Shown here: positions 8,824-17,104 of the stretch, piece after piece
Numbering within the stretch: the stretch's first letter is position 1
Layout: each line of letters opens with the position of its first letter
Assembly: GCA_031266095.1 (NCBI GenBank)
Contig: JAISBR010000107.1
Span: 1 to 47,213 of the forward strand
Reading direction: 5' to 3'
Origin: Treponema sp.
GTDB taxonomy: Bacteria > Spirochaetota > Spirochaetia > Treponematales > Breznakiellaceae
DNA: 47,213 nt
The notes under the pieces: model-generated
Seen by the model: the letters and a program-made list of their open reading frames with translations, nothing else
Databases searched by the model: none
Told to the model about the DNA's origin: nothing
Program-made: the position numbers and the translations under genes

Positions 8824-10149
8824 ATGCGGGCAGTTGATATAATATTGAACAAACGCTCCGGAAAGGAGCTTTCACGGGAAGAGATAGAATTTCTCATCGG
8901 CGGTTATGTGGCCGGTGAAATTCCCGATTACCAGGTCTCGGCCTGGGCAATGGCGGTGTTTTTTCAGGGTATGAGCGCGGTTGAAACCGCGGCGCTGACC
9001 GAGGTGATGCTGAAGTCCGGCGCGATGATGGACCTTGCCGGAGTACCCGGCCCCCTGGTGGACAAGCACTCCACAGGCGGCGTGGGGGACAAGACGAGCC
9101 TTATCCTGGCACCCCTCGCGGCGAGCCTGGGCGTCCGGGACCCCATGATGTCGGGCCGCGCGCTGGGTCATACCGGCGGCACTTTGGATAAGCTGGATTC
9201 CATTCCCGGCTATCGCACGCTCCTTTCCGCCGGGGAATTCAGAGAGCTCCTCAGCAAAGACGGTTTCGCCATGACTGGCCAGACCGAGAGCATTGTTCCC
9301 GCCGATCGGCTGCTCTACGCCTTGCGGGACGTAACCGGTACGGTCGAATCCATTCCCCTTATCACCGCCAGCATTCTTTCCAAAAAAGCCGCGGAAGGAA
9401 CGGAAGCCCTGGTGCTGGATGTGAAGTACGGTTCCGGCGCTTTTATGAAGAATCCTCTGGAAGCGGAAAAACTTGCCCGCTCCATGGTGGATACCGGTTC
9501 GGCGATGGGCAAAAAGATCATAGCCCTGTTAACCGACATGGATGAGCCGTTGGGAAAAATGGTAGGCAACTTTCTTGAAGTGGAAGAATGTTTTGACTGC
9601 CTGGATCCTCAATCCGTTAACGGCGGTGATTCCCTTTCCGCCGATCTTATGGAAGTTACCTATGAGCTTGCGGCGAGGATGCTTGTACTCGGCGGCAAGG
9701 CGAAAAACGCTTTGGAAGGAAGATCGTTATGCGAAGACGCGCTTGCGTGCGGTAAACCCAGGGAACTCTTTCTGCGGAATATCGCAAGCCAGGGCGGCGA
9801 TGTGGAGCAATTTCTTTCCCTCAGGGGCGTTTACCGCTCGCCCCACAAAGCGGAGCTTGCCGCCCCGAAGGATGGTTACATTTCGCGGATTGACGCCTGG
9901 AAGATCGGTCATGCCGCGGTGGGCCTGGGTGTTGGGAGAAATCGCGCTGAGGATCAGGTGAGTCCCACTGCGGGGATAGAGTTCCATCGCAAGCGGGGCG
10001 CGGCGCTGAAAAAAGGAGATCCCGTGATGACGGCCTGGGCAAAGGATAAGGCTTCGCTTGACGCGGCCCTGCCCCAGCTGGCGGAGGCCGTAGAATATTC
10101 AGAGAAAGCGCCCGCCGGGCGCACGCTAATTCTCAAGGAAATCGGATAA
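8824..10149 (+). CDS. pdp: Pyrimidine-nucleoside (thymidine) phosphorylase
   Basis: The 441-residue enzyme cleaves uridine or thymidine with phosphate to free base and (deoxy)ribose-1-phosphate in nucleoside salvage. The phosphate-binding signature K-H-S-T-G-G-V-G-D is at residues 81-89. The family signature S-G-R-A-L-G-H-T-G-G-T-L-D-K-L (110-124) and the C-terminal domain G-L-G-V-G-R-N-R are complete. Length is typical for the class. The K-H-S-T and A-F-M-K motifs are shared by DeoA and Pdp, so the symbol could equally be deoA. An AAGGAAAA ribosome site precedes the ATG. It is followed by a three-hairpin repeat variant before recJ. Confidence 0.95.
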   Translation: MRAVDIILNKRSGKELSREEIEFLIGGYVAGEIPDYQVSAWAMAVFFQGMSAVETAALTEVMLKSGAMMDLAGVPGPLVDKHSTGGVGDKTSLILAPLAASLGVRDPMMSGRALGHTGGTLDKLDSIPGYRTLLSAGEFRELLSKDGFAMTGQTESIVPADRLLYALRDVTGTVESIPLITASILSKKAAEGTEALVLDVKYGSGAFMKNPLEAEKLARSMVDTGSAMGKKIIALLTDMDEPLGKMVGNFLEVEECFDCLDPQSVNGGDSLSADLMEVTYELAARMLVLGGKAKNALEGRSLCEDALACGKPRELFLRNIASQGGDVEQFLSLRGVYRSPHKAELAAPKDGYISRIDAWKIGHAAVGLGVGRNRAEDQVSPTAGIEFHRKRGAALKKGDPVMTAWAKDKASLDAALPQLAEAVEYSEKAPAGRTLILKEIG

Positions 10150-10155
10150 CAGCAT

Positions 10156-10273
10156 GAGCCTGTTCCAAAACTCGGTTAGTTTTGAAACAGGCTTCCGGAA
10201 AAGCGGTCTAAAGCCCGCTTTTCCACTTAAATCTAAGGTTGCTGCTCCAAAACTGAAGTTTTGGAACAGCCGC
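10156..10273. repeat. Three-hairpin repeat, variant copy with a different middle hairpin
   Basis: The outer hairpins belong to the same family as the copies at 1-119, 27862 and 35935. The first is GCCTGTTCCAAAACT with AGTTTTGAAACAGGC, and the last is GCTCCAAAAC with GTTTTGGAAC. The middle stem is unrelated: GGAAAAGCGG paired with CCCGCTTTTCC around a TCTAAAG-like loop. It lies between the phosphorylase stop and recJ and may also act as a terminator or mRNA stabiliser. Confidence 0.85.
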
Positions 10274-10300
10274 GCATATTTAACAGGAATTTGATTGTCG

Positions 10301-12430
10301 ATGAAGTGGGAAAAAAAAGATATATCGCCTGAACAGGTTAAAGATATTGCCGCGAAGTATGGCTGTGATCTGCTTACCGCGTCGATTCTTGTCCGCCGGG
10401 GGCTTTGTTCCGGGGATTCAATCCGCTATTTTCTTGAGGACGATCCTCGGCGTCTGCGCAATCCCTTTGAGCTGCCGGGGATGGAAGACGCGGTGGAACG
10501 AATCCTCGCGGCCAAAGAAGAGAACGAAAAAGTTCTGGTTTTTGGCGACGGCGATGTGGACGGCATCACCGGTACGGTGCTGCTCACCGAGTACCTGGCA
10601 AGCCTGGGCATGGACGTAAGTTGGCGCATCCCCTCAGGGGACGAATCTTACGGGCTTTCCATCAAGGCGGTGGAAGAATTCGCCGCCGCTTACGGTACCC
10701 TCATCATTACCGTGGACTGTGGTATTTCGCGTAACGAAGAAATTAAACGGGCCAACGGGCTTTCGATTGATGTGATCGTAACCGACCACCACGAACCCCA
10801 GGAAGAACTGCCCAAGGCTTTTATCATCATCAACCCCAAACTGAAAGATACCACCTATCCCTTCAGGGACCTTTCCGGCTGCGGCGTCGCCTTCAAACTG
10901 GTGTCGGCGTTGCGCTTCGCGCAAAAAAGCGAACTCTACGGTCAGCCCGTGTGTCTCTTAAACACCAGGCCGGTGAACGAGGCCTGGATCGTAGAGGTCG
11001 CCAAATTGCGCAACCTCGCTGTTGCCGACACCCTCACCGAAACCATAATGCCGGGAATGATTTCCATCAGCGATACCAGGCTTCCCGCTTTTCTTGAGGG
11101 ACAGCAGATACTGGTCTGGGACGCGCCGCTCCAGAAGCGGGTATTGACCAGACTCTTCGGCGCCGGTGTGGAAGTGGGCATGCTGGATATTGCCCCGGAG
11201 ATCGGCAAGGAGATTCCGTCGGTGGCCGGGAAGGGATTACTCCGCGTAAAGGAGCTCTCAAAAATAGCAAGATATTCGGAAAAGGAACTTACCGAGCTTG
11301 ATGTCTTTGTTAATCTGTTCTGTTCCTTTGTACGAATTCGGGAAAAACATGGCGGTCCGGAAGAGAGCGCCGATCTGCAGCTTGCCGCACTCGGAACCAT
11401 AGCCGACATCATGCCCTTGTTAGACGAAAATCGTATCATTGTCCGTAGCGGGCTTGAATCTCTCAGAGCCAAACCCAGAGCGGGCCTTTCGGATTTACTC
11501 CACAAACTGGACCTGGCGGGCCGCCGTTTTGACACCAGGGAAATTTCCTGGCGGCTCTGCCCGGCTATCAATGCGGCCCGCCGAATGGGAAGCCCCGAAA
11601 AGGCGGCGCTTTTATTCTTTGAGAAAGATCCTGTCAAGCGGGACCGTCTCGCGGCGGAACTGATTGCCATGAACGACGATCGGAAAGTCCTTGAGGAAGA
11701 AGTCTGGGCTGTGGTGGAGCCTATGGCCTACAAAAGCCTTGCCGAATACGGTGAAAAGCTCAGCCTGGTTTACGGTGAGGATATCAACAGAGGTGTTACC
11801 GGCCTCATGGCCCAGCGAATCGCCAGGCGTTTCAACGTTCCCGCTATGGCTGTTTCTTTTAACGACCAACTATGTACCGGTTCCCTCCGTTCCGCCAGGG
11901 GTTACAATGTACAGGCCCTGCTGGAACAGTGCGAGGATCTCTTTATTGATTCAGGCGGTCACCGCTTTGCCGCTGGTTTTACCATGGAAAAAACAAAGTG
12001 GAAATCTTTTACGGACCGGCTCAAGACCGCCGCATATTCCATTGAGTTTTCAGAAGGAGAGGCGGATGAGATCGTCTCGATAGACGCGGAGCTTCCGCCG
12101 GGTTATCTGACGCCGGATATCCTCAAACTGGTGGATCGTTTTGAACCTTATGGCAGCGGGAACGAATCTCTTACCTTCATGGCGAAGAAACTCACGGTGA
12201 GGGATATTAATTTTATCGGCAAGCCTGATTCCAAGCACATCAAAATGACCGTGGACACCGGCAGGCATAAATGGCCAGCTCTCTATTGGCAGGCCGCCGA
12301 TCGGGTACTGAATAAAGAATTCGGCGTTAATGACCAGGTAGATCTGGTTTTTAATCTTTCACGTGATTATTATAAAGGGAATGAGATACCACAGATGGTG
12401 GTTACCGATTTGCGGAAGAGCGATGCGTAG
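10301..12430 (+). CDS. recJ: RecJ single-strand-specific exonuclease with an inserted DnaQ-like domain
   Basis: Numbering here counts from a TTG at 10295. The DHH phosphoesterase core is clear: V-F-G-D-G-D-V-D-G (82-90, normally G-D-Y-D-V-D-G), V-D-C-G-I (140-144), V-T-D-H-H (162-166), S-G-C-G-V-A-F (194-200), then A-A-L-G-T-I-A-D-I-M-P-L (364-375). DHHA1 and an OB-like C-terminus follow. RecJ degrades single-stranded DNA 5' to 3' in recombination and mismatch repair. About 150 extra residues (~210-358) separate core motifs that are close together in E. coli RecJ; they resemble a catalytically dead DEDDh exonuclease (see findings). TTG 10295 is an alternative start 5 bases after AGGAA; the ATG at 10301 was preferred. 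Confidence 0.93.
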   Translation: MKWEKKDISPEQVKDIAAKYGCDLLTASILVRRGLCSGDSIRYFLEDDPRRLRNPFELPGMEDAVERILAAKEENEKVLVFGDGDVDGITGTVLLTEYLASLGMDVSWRIPSGDESYGLSIKAVEEFAAAYGTLIITVDCGISRNEEIKRANGLSIDVIVTDHHEPQEELPKAFIIINPKLKDTTYPFRDLSGCGVAFKLVSALRFAQKSELYGQPVCLLNTRPVNEAWIVEVAKLRNLAVADTLTETIMPGMISISDTRLPAFLEGQQILVWDAPLQKRVLTRLFGAGVEVGMLDIAPEIGKEIPSVAGKGLLRVKELSKIARYSEKELTELDVFVNLFCSFVRIREKHGGPEESADLQLAALGTIADIMPLLDENRIIVRSGLESLRAKPRAGLSDLLHKLDLAGRRFDTREISWRLCPAINAARRMGSPEKAALLFFEKDPVKRDRLAAELIAMNDDRKVLEEEVWAVVEPMAYKSLAEYGEKLSLVYGEDINRGVTGLMAQRIARRFNVPAMAVSFNDQLCTGSLRSARGYNVQALLEQCEDLFIDSGGHRFAAGFTMEKTKWKSFTDRLKTAAYSIEFSEGEADEIVSIDAELPPGYLTPDILKLVDRFEPYGSGNESLTFMAKKLTVRDINFIGKPDSKHIKMTVDTGRHKWPALYWQAADRVLNKEFGVNDQVDLVFNLSRDYYKGNEIPQMVVTDLRKSDA

Positions 12431-13361
12431 AACATTTAGAATTATTTCCTGTGTTATTCTTTTCACTGCGGGATTTCCCGCTTTCACGCAATCCACTCAA
12501 CTCCGTTACGCGATTATTCCTGAAAATCCCCGGCCGGGAGAACCGGTTACTATCGGCGTCAGCGGCGGGGAAACCGCCGGTCTTAAATCGGCGGCGTTAT
12601 CGTCGGGGGGACGTCTGCTGTCCAGGACTTCGTTTTTTGCCATACCGGAGGAAGGCGGCAAGCGGCCCTTTATGGCGGCAATACTGACGGTACCCTCCAC
12701 GGCGAAGCCGGGGACGGCGGTGATCAATCTGGAAAGTGCCGGTGGGCTTGTCAGCGCTATTCCCCTGCATATCGCTGAACGGGAATTTATCTCCGAGGTA
12801 ATTGAGCTTAACGAAAACCTGACCGTCATAAGGACCCTACCGGACCCCCAAAAGACCGCTGAATCGGAACAGCTCTGGGCCATTCTCAGCAGCATGGGGA
12901 ACGAGATTTACTGTCTCGGCAGTTTCAGTCCGCCGGTCACTTCCACCAGGCGGACCAGTTTTTTCGGTGACCGCCGGATGTTCAAGTACTCCGACGGCGG
13001 CAGCGATACCTCGATTCACGCCGGGGTAGATTACGGAGTACCCACGGGAACGCCGGTCAGGGCCTGCGGTTCCGGTAAGGTGGTCCTGGCCCGGTTCAGA
13101 ATCGTTACCGGCAACTCGGTGGTTATTGAGCATCTGCCGGGGATGTATTCTCTCTATTATCATCTGGATAATATCGCGATAAAAGAAGGTGATATAGTCA
13201 GCGCCGGAACCTTGCTGGGCCAGTCCGGGGTAACCGGACTCGCTACCGGTCCCCACTTGCACTGGGAAATCCGGGTTTCAGGGGAAAACACCGACCCCGA
13301 TGCCTTTATAGCCCGGCCCATCCTTGACAAAGATACGATTTTAAGTAAGATTAATGACTGA
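12423..13361 (+). CDS. Secreted M23 (LytM-type) peptidase
   Basis: The ATG at 12423 overlaps the recJ stop by 8 bases and is followed by a clear signal peptide (M-R-R-T-F-R then a hydrophobic core ending near F-T-Q-S). This makes a 312-residue exported protein. The C-terminal ~110 residues form an M23 domain: S-I-H-A-G-V-D-Y-G supplies the first zinc His and Asp, and G-P-H-L-H-W-E the second pair. M23 enzymes cut peptidoglycan cross-bridges in the periplasm. The middle region is a beta-rich domain without a recognised family. A second, LysM-bearing M23 gene lies at 20114. Confidence 0.93.
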   Translation: MRRTFRIISCVILFTAGFPAFTQSTQLRYAIIPENPRPGEPVTIGVSGGETAGLKSAALSSGGRLLSRTSFFAIPEEGGKRPFMAAILTVPSTAKPGTAVINLESAGGLVSAIPLHIAEREFISEVIELNENLTVIRTLPDPQKTAESEQLWAILSSMGNEIYCLGSFSPPVTSTRRTSFFGDRRMFKYSDGGSDTSIHAGVDYGVPTGTPVRACGSGKVVLARFRIVTGNSVVIEHLPGMYSLYYHLDNIAIKEGDIVSAGTLLGQSGVTGLATGPHLHWEIRVSGENTDPDAFIARPILDKDTILSKIND

Positions 13362-13366
13362 GACTG

Positions 13367-13393
13367 TTCCAAGATGTCAGATTCTGGAATAAG
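13367..13393. repeat. Short hairpin with GTCAG loop
   Basis: This imperfect stem (TGTTCCA / TGGAATA with an internal mismatch) closes on the loop GTCAG. It begins six bases after the M23 stop and may terminate or stabilise that transcript. The same loop sits on a longer stem at 17033-17077, and the stem resembles the outer arms of the three-hairpin repeats. Confidence 0.5.
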
Positions 13394-13462
13394 TTTAATT
13401 TGTATTGTGTTTCTACGTATATCCGTAGTTCATCTTGACCTGAGGGAAAGGAGGTGATTTTT

Positions 13463-13666
13463 TTGGCTCATATTATCGTCGATGACAGCGAAATGCTTGA
13501 AAAGGCCATTAAGCGGTTCAAACGCATGGTGGAAAAAGAAGGCATTATTCGGGAATTCAAGAAGCGGGAGTATTATGAAAAACCCTCCACTATCCTTAAC
13601 CGGAAAAAGAAAGCCATCGCCCGCAAGTTAATGAAAAAAAGTCGAAGAGGCAGGGCTGAGTATTAA
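13463..13666 (+). CDS. rpsU: 30S ribosomal protein S21
   Basis: The 67-residue, lysine and arginine-rich protein reads [20 protein letters not shown], then [13 protein letters not shown], the standard S21 core, and ends in a basic tail. S21 binds the small subunit near the anti-Shine-Dalgarno region and aids initiation. The start is a TTG at 13463, six bases after an unusually perfect AAAGGAGGTGA. A GTG at 13454 lies inside that ribosome site and is unlikely. The downstream lipoprotein gene appears to start inside the last codons of this gene. Confidence 0.95.
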   Translation: MAHIIVDDSEMLEKAIKRFKRMVEKEGIIREFKKREYYEKPSTILNRKKKAIARKLMKKSRRGRAEY

Positions 13667-14567
13667 TAATACGTTTCGTGTTGCGGTAATACTCCTTTCG
13701 GTTTTTATTCTCCTCTCCTGTGTTACACTTTCACCGGTAGATTCTATGCCGGAACGTCTTGTTTCAGCGATGGTGCCGGGAGAGGTCATTCCTCAATGGC
13801 GGCCCTTTGTCGCGGACGGTCGGGCCGGGGCTTTTGCCTATTTCGCGGGGAAAACTCTTACGCCAAAACTCGAGTTCAAAGTGTTGCGGATCGATTTTAT
13901 CGAGCCTGGGATACAGATTGTGGTGCGCGGCGGTGGCAAGGGAAAGGTACTCAGTACCAGGGTGAGCAGTTTTGTTCGTGACAACGGGCTTATAGCCGGT
14001 ATTAACGCCACTCCTTTTGACCCGGCGTCGGCAAAGGAAGGGGAACCGAGGACCAATGTGGGCATTGTGGTCTCCGATGGGATCATGATTTCACCGCCTA
14101 ACCCGCGTTTTGACGCCTTGGTCTGGTATGCGGACAGCGGGCCGGTGATAGTCCCCCAGGCGGAACTGGACAACGCCGATAATATTGTGAACGCCGTGGG
14201 AGGATTCCACCGGATCCTCAAGGCTGGCGAACTCACGGAGAGGGCGCTGAAGAGCCGGCCCCGGTATCCCCGAAGCGCCGTCGGTATTTCCACTGACGGC
14301 GTTTCCGCCGAGGTGAGGTTTCTCTACCTGCTGGTAATCGACGGCGGGCGGCCCGGCAGCGCGGGCGCCACCGAGGCGGAGACCGCCCTCTTGCTGCGGG
14401 CTCTGGGCGCGAGCGAAGGCATCAACCTTGACGGTGGCGGCTCAAGCGCCCTCGCGCTCCGTTACCCGGACGGTAGTGTCCGGGTGGTCAATACCCCCGT
14501 TCATGGCGGCGTCTCCGGCCGGGAACGGGCGGTCGCCGGCTGCCTGGGAATTGGGCTGAGGGAGTAG
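13662..14567 (+). CDS. Phosphodiester glycosidase (NAGPA-like) lipoprotein, probable ATT start
   Basis: The core (residues ~60-300) is a NAGPA/DUF2233 phosphodiester glycosidase: [26 protein letters not shown], and the active-site block [13 protein letters not shown]. The first ATG in frame is at 13746. The open frame before it encodes [19 protein letters not shown], a textbook lipoprotein signal ending in a lipobox. The best-placed initiator for that signal is ATT at 13662, six bases after AGGCAGGG and overlapping the rpsU stop; CTG at 13656 is also possible. The product would be lipid-anchored. Function is certain only at family level; the start is inferred. Confidence 0.85.
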   Translation: MNNTFRVAVILLSVFILLSCVTLSPVDSMPERLVSAMVPGEVIPQWRPFVADGRAGAFAYFAGKTLTPKLEFKVLRIDFIEPGIQIVVRGGGKGKVLSTRVSSFVRDNGLIAGINATPFDPASAKEGEPRTNVGIVVSDGIMISPPNPRFDALVWYADSGPVIVPQAELDNADNIVNAVGGFHRILKAGELTERALKSRPRYPRSAVGISTDGVSAEVRFLYLLVIDGGRPGSAGATEAETALLLRALGASEGINLDGGGSSALALRYPDGSVRVVNTPVHGGVSGRERAVAGCLGIGLRE

Positions 14568-14640
14568 AGCTGTACCGCGCCTTGTTTCTAATTTCGCGTA
14601 GCTGCGGACAGGACCGAAAATCCCACGGTGCGGTCTATGC

Positions 14641-15111
14641 TCATTTAAATAATGGGTACAGTTGCAGCGTAATCTCGTGGCAGTTAAATTTATCCCCATG
14701 AAAGAAATACAGGTTGTAGCGGTACAGTACGCTGATTCCGGGGAAACTAACGCCTATTTCAGGAGCGATGCCGGCGGAAGAGTCCGCGAAGTCGGTGGCG
14801 AGGACGGCGGAGGCGCCCAGGCACAGGCCGGTGAGGCCGTGATAGAGGTTTCCGTATACCCGCAGGTGCAGTTCCTGAATGGGCTTGTATTCGAAGATTG
14901 TCCCGAAGTTGTAGCCGCCGGAACGAAGGCTGGGCTTGAACAGCGTGCCTTTGTTGAAGCCCAGGCCCGCTGAGATATAATCAAAACCACCGATGGCGGC
15001 TAATAGCCCGGTCCTGTCGGTATCCACTTTCGGTTCTTCGGTGTTCTGGGCATGAAGGCTAAGGCATGAGAAAAAGCACACGATCAGCAGTATGGTTTTC
15101 ACGGACGCCAT
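14641..15111 (-). CDS. Small exported protein, beta-strand rich, unknown
   Basis: The 156-residue product has a typical signal peptide (M-A-S-V-K-T, hydrophobic core, cleavage after S-L-H-A). After it come alternating glycine and aromatic strands (G-L-L-A-A-I-G-G-F-D-Y-I-S-A-G-L-G-F) and a C-terminus ending in Phe-Lys. These are features of small outer-membrane beta-barrel proteins of spirochaetes. I do not recognise a named family. Its ATG lies four bases from the stop of the upstream membrane-protein gene at 15115, so the two form one unit and may act together in the envelope. Confidence 0.65.
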   Translation of the reverse strand: MASVKTILLIVCFFSCLSLHAQNTEEPKVDTDRTGLLAAIGGFDYISAGLGFNKGTLFKPSLRSGGYNFGTIFEYKPIQELHLRVYGNLYHGLTGLCLGASAVLATDFADSSAGIAPEIGVSFPGISVLYRYNLYFFHGDKFNCHEITLQLYPLFK

Positions 15112-15114
15112 CGC

Positions 15115-15933
15115 TTAATCTTTCCAGGGAAAAATAAAACTTTTCAGCGAACGGGACCCGGTTTTTTCCCGATCCTCAATAAGAATCGCCTCCCAGGGAA
15201 TTTTGCGGTGTCTTGCCGGGGGACCTGCTTCAGAGTTGGCCTCAAGCCAGTCGTATTTTAAAAGCCGCAGCCGCAGGGCCTCGTCAAGGAAGAGGAGGAT
15301 ACCGGCAGGGCCGGGTATAAGAAAGGCCAGCAGCGCGGAAATGACCAGGATAACCGCGTTATGGAACAGTGAAAAAACAGCGAAGCCGGGATTGTCGAAA
15401 AAAATAATAAAACACTTTTTGAAAACTTTGATAAGATTGGAGTCCAGCCGGGAACGTATCGCGAAGAAAAACTGTAGTGAAAGCAGGGACAGGACCAGAG
15501 TCCAGAAAATCACCGCCGCAAGGAGTAGGCCGAACATGGAATTGATGCTGAGATAAAAAGGAATAATGATCGAAACCATGGCCCAGAGGATGAAAACCAC
15601 CAATCCTATAAACAGGCCGGCGGGCCAGGCCGCCCTGAGATTTGTGAAAAAATCGCCAAAGCCGAAAGAGCCGTAGTTGGATACGGACTTAAGCGAGACC
15701 GCCGCCGCCGCGAGATACACGGAACACCAGAACACCCCGATAACAAGGACGGCCAGGAAAAGCGCTGAGTTGGAAAAGAGCGGTGGCAGAAATATGGGGA
15801 TGGCAAGGGAGGCGATAAAGCCCAAGTTAAGCAGGGCGACGCGAAAGAGGTTATCCCACAGATCAAAAAAGGTCTTTTTTATGAGAAAGCTTAACATACA
15901 CTCATGATACGGGATAATCCCGATCTCGTCCAT
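15115..15933 (-). CDS. Polytopic membrane protein, unknown (DUF624-like layout)
   Basis: The 272-residue protein contains about six hydrophobic segments spread over residues 15-225, followed by a charged cytoplasmic tail (R-H-R-K-I-P-W-E-A-I-L). The order of helices and motifs such as F-F-D-L-W-D-N-L-F and A-A-V-S-L-K recall DUF624/YesL-type membrane proteins of spirochaetes, but this is only a resemblance. An alternative ATG at 15897 begins M-L-S-F-L-I-K-K, which may be the true start. The upstream ATG at 15933 overlaps the -35 region of the divergent DUF4062 gene. Confidence 0.6.
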   Translation of the reverse strand: MDEIGIIPYHECMLSFLIKKTFFDLWDNLFRVALLNLGFIASLAIPIFLPPLFSNSALFLAVLVIGVFWCSVYLAAAAVSLKSVSNYGSFGFGDFFTNLRAAWPAGLFIGLVVFILWAMVSIIIPFYLSINSMFGLLLAAVIFWTLVLSLLSLQFFFAIRSRLDSNLIKVFKKCFIIFFDNPGFAVFSLFHNAVILVISALLAFLIPGPAGILLFLDEALRLRLLKYDWLEANSEAGPPARHRKIPWEAILIEDREKTGSRSLKSFIFPWKD

Positions 15934-15961
15934 TGCCCAGGCTTATGAATATTGATATAAT
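15933..15961 (+). promoter_or_regulatory. Promoter of the DUF4062 gene, near-leaderless
   Basis: TTGCCC at 15933-15938 and a consensus TATAAT at 15956-15961 are 17 bases apart. The gene's ATG is only 8 bases beyond the -10 box, so the predicted transcript would start at or within two bases of the initiation codon. There is no Shine-Dalgarno sequence, which fits leaderless translation. Confidence 0.5.
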
Positions 15962-15969
15962 ATAGAAAT

Positions 15970-16965
15970 ATGAAATATCATGTTTTTATCGGTTCAACTC
16001 CGGACGATCTGAAAACTGAACGTCGGGAGGTGTTCCGAATCATCATGGAACTTGGGCATATCCCGGTTGCCGTGGAATATATCGACTCCTCAGCGGCGAA
16101 CACCACCCCATTAGTGCAAAAGACCATTGAGGAATGTGATTACTTTGTCGCCCTCACCGCCTATAAATACCGCTCGGAGACAGAATACGCTATAGCGGTA
16201 AAAAAAGGAATCCCCGTCATTGCCCTCATCATTGATGAGAAGGCCCGCTGGAAGGCCTCCAAAAAAGACAAGGAAGCGGAGCTGGTAAAAAAACAAGAAG
16301 AATTCAAGAAAAAACTCAGAGATGGCGCTTATGCCGTCTGGCTCAATACGACGGATCTTTGCCAGAAAGCCCAGAGCCTCCTCATTCGGGAAATGAACCT
16401 CAATCCCCAGACCGGCTGGGTCAGGGCTGATCAGACGGTCAAGCCTTGGGTAGCCAATGAGTTTGCCCGGCTCAGCAGCGAAAACGAGACGTTCCGGCGG
16501 CAGATAAAAATTGAGGATGGTGAGATTGTGGCAAGGCTGCGGGAACAGATGAAAAAAACCCTGAAAGTACTGGCCCTGAACAAAGTAACCTTGAGTTTTT
16601 ATTACGTATCCGGGGATAACTGGGAAAACACCCGATCGTTTCGCTATCTGCGGCTCTTCAAACTCCTCGCGCCGGAACTGGCGCTGGGTAAAACCACTAC
16701 CGAAATATCCCGCTTCCTGGGGACGGTGCTCAACCCCGACTTGGAAAAGACGGTCCGCAAAGATTATCCCACCCCATCCAATACAATCAAGAAAATCATG
16801 GCCGATTTTGACCTTTTGAAGCTGGTCAAATGCGTGAACGGAGAAGAGGGGAGTGCCGTCGACGAAATTTGGGAAATAACCGAATATGGGAAGGAGCTTT
16901 ATTCTATCTATCGGATGCGCCAGCTTGAAAAAGGTTTTGCCAAAAAGGCCGAAGCCCCCCGCTAA
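15970..16965 (+). CDS. DUF4062 (TIR-like) domain protein
   Basis: Residues ~3-95 form a DUF4062 domain. The pattern Y-H-V-F-I-G-S-T-P-D-D-L-K-T-E-R-R-E begins the fold. It is followed by the H-I-P-V-A-V-E-Y segment, I-E-E-C-D-Y-F-V-A-L and G-I-P-V-I-A-L-I. This fold is related to TIR domains and in other proteins is the N-terminal module of large NTPase or TPR proteins thought to act in conflict or defence. Here it is joined to a coiled linker (~95-200) and a ~130-residue C-terminus that looks like a winged helix. No NTPase is present. Function unknown. It is a single-gene unit with its own promoter and a strong hairpin behind it. Confidence 0.75.
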   Translation: MKYHVFIGSTPDDLKTERREVFRIIMELGHIPVAVEYIDSSAANTTPLVQKTIEECDYFVALTAYKYRSETEYAIAVKKGIPVIALIIDEKARWKASKKDKEAELVKKQEEFKKKLRDGAYAVWLNTTDLCQKAQSLLIREMNLNPQTGWVRADQTVKPWVANEFARLSSENETFRRQIKIEDGEIVARLREQMKKTLKVLALNKVTLSFYYVSGDNWENTRSFRYLRLFKLLAPELALGKTTTEISRFLGTVLNPDLEKTVRKDYPTPSNTIKKIMADFDLLKLVKCVNGEEGSAVDEIWEITEYGKELYSIYRMRQLEKGFAKKAEAPR

Positions 16966-16975
16966 AAAATCATCA

Positions 16976-17004
16976 GCTGGTGAAATTTATCTGGTGAAAT
17001 TTAT
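16976..17004. repeat. Two-copy tandem repeat
   Basis: The 15-base unit CTGGTGAAATTTAT occurs twice in tandem immediately after the DUF4062 stop. A third, degenerate copy (CTCGACAAAATTT) follows. No role is evident. Confidence 0.6.
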
Positions 17005-17032
17005 CTCGACAAAATTTGGAAAAATGTTTATT

Positions 17033-17077
17033 ATATAAGCTAACTTCAAAATGTCAGATTTTGAAATTAGCTTATAT
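17033..17077. terminator. Long palindromic hairpin with GTCAG loop
   Basis: A 20-base stem (beginning ATATAAGCTAA and ending TTAGCTTATAT) with one mismatch at 17044/17066 closes on GTCAG. A short pyrimidine stretch (CTTATCTTTCCCT) follows. It lies between the DUF4062 gene and the acyl-CoA ligase gene and probably ends or protects the first transcript. It belongs to the same hairpin class as 13367-13393. Confidence 0.55.
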
Positions 17078-17104
17078 CTTATCTTTCCCTGAATGAGGCA
17101 TGTT

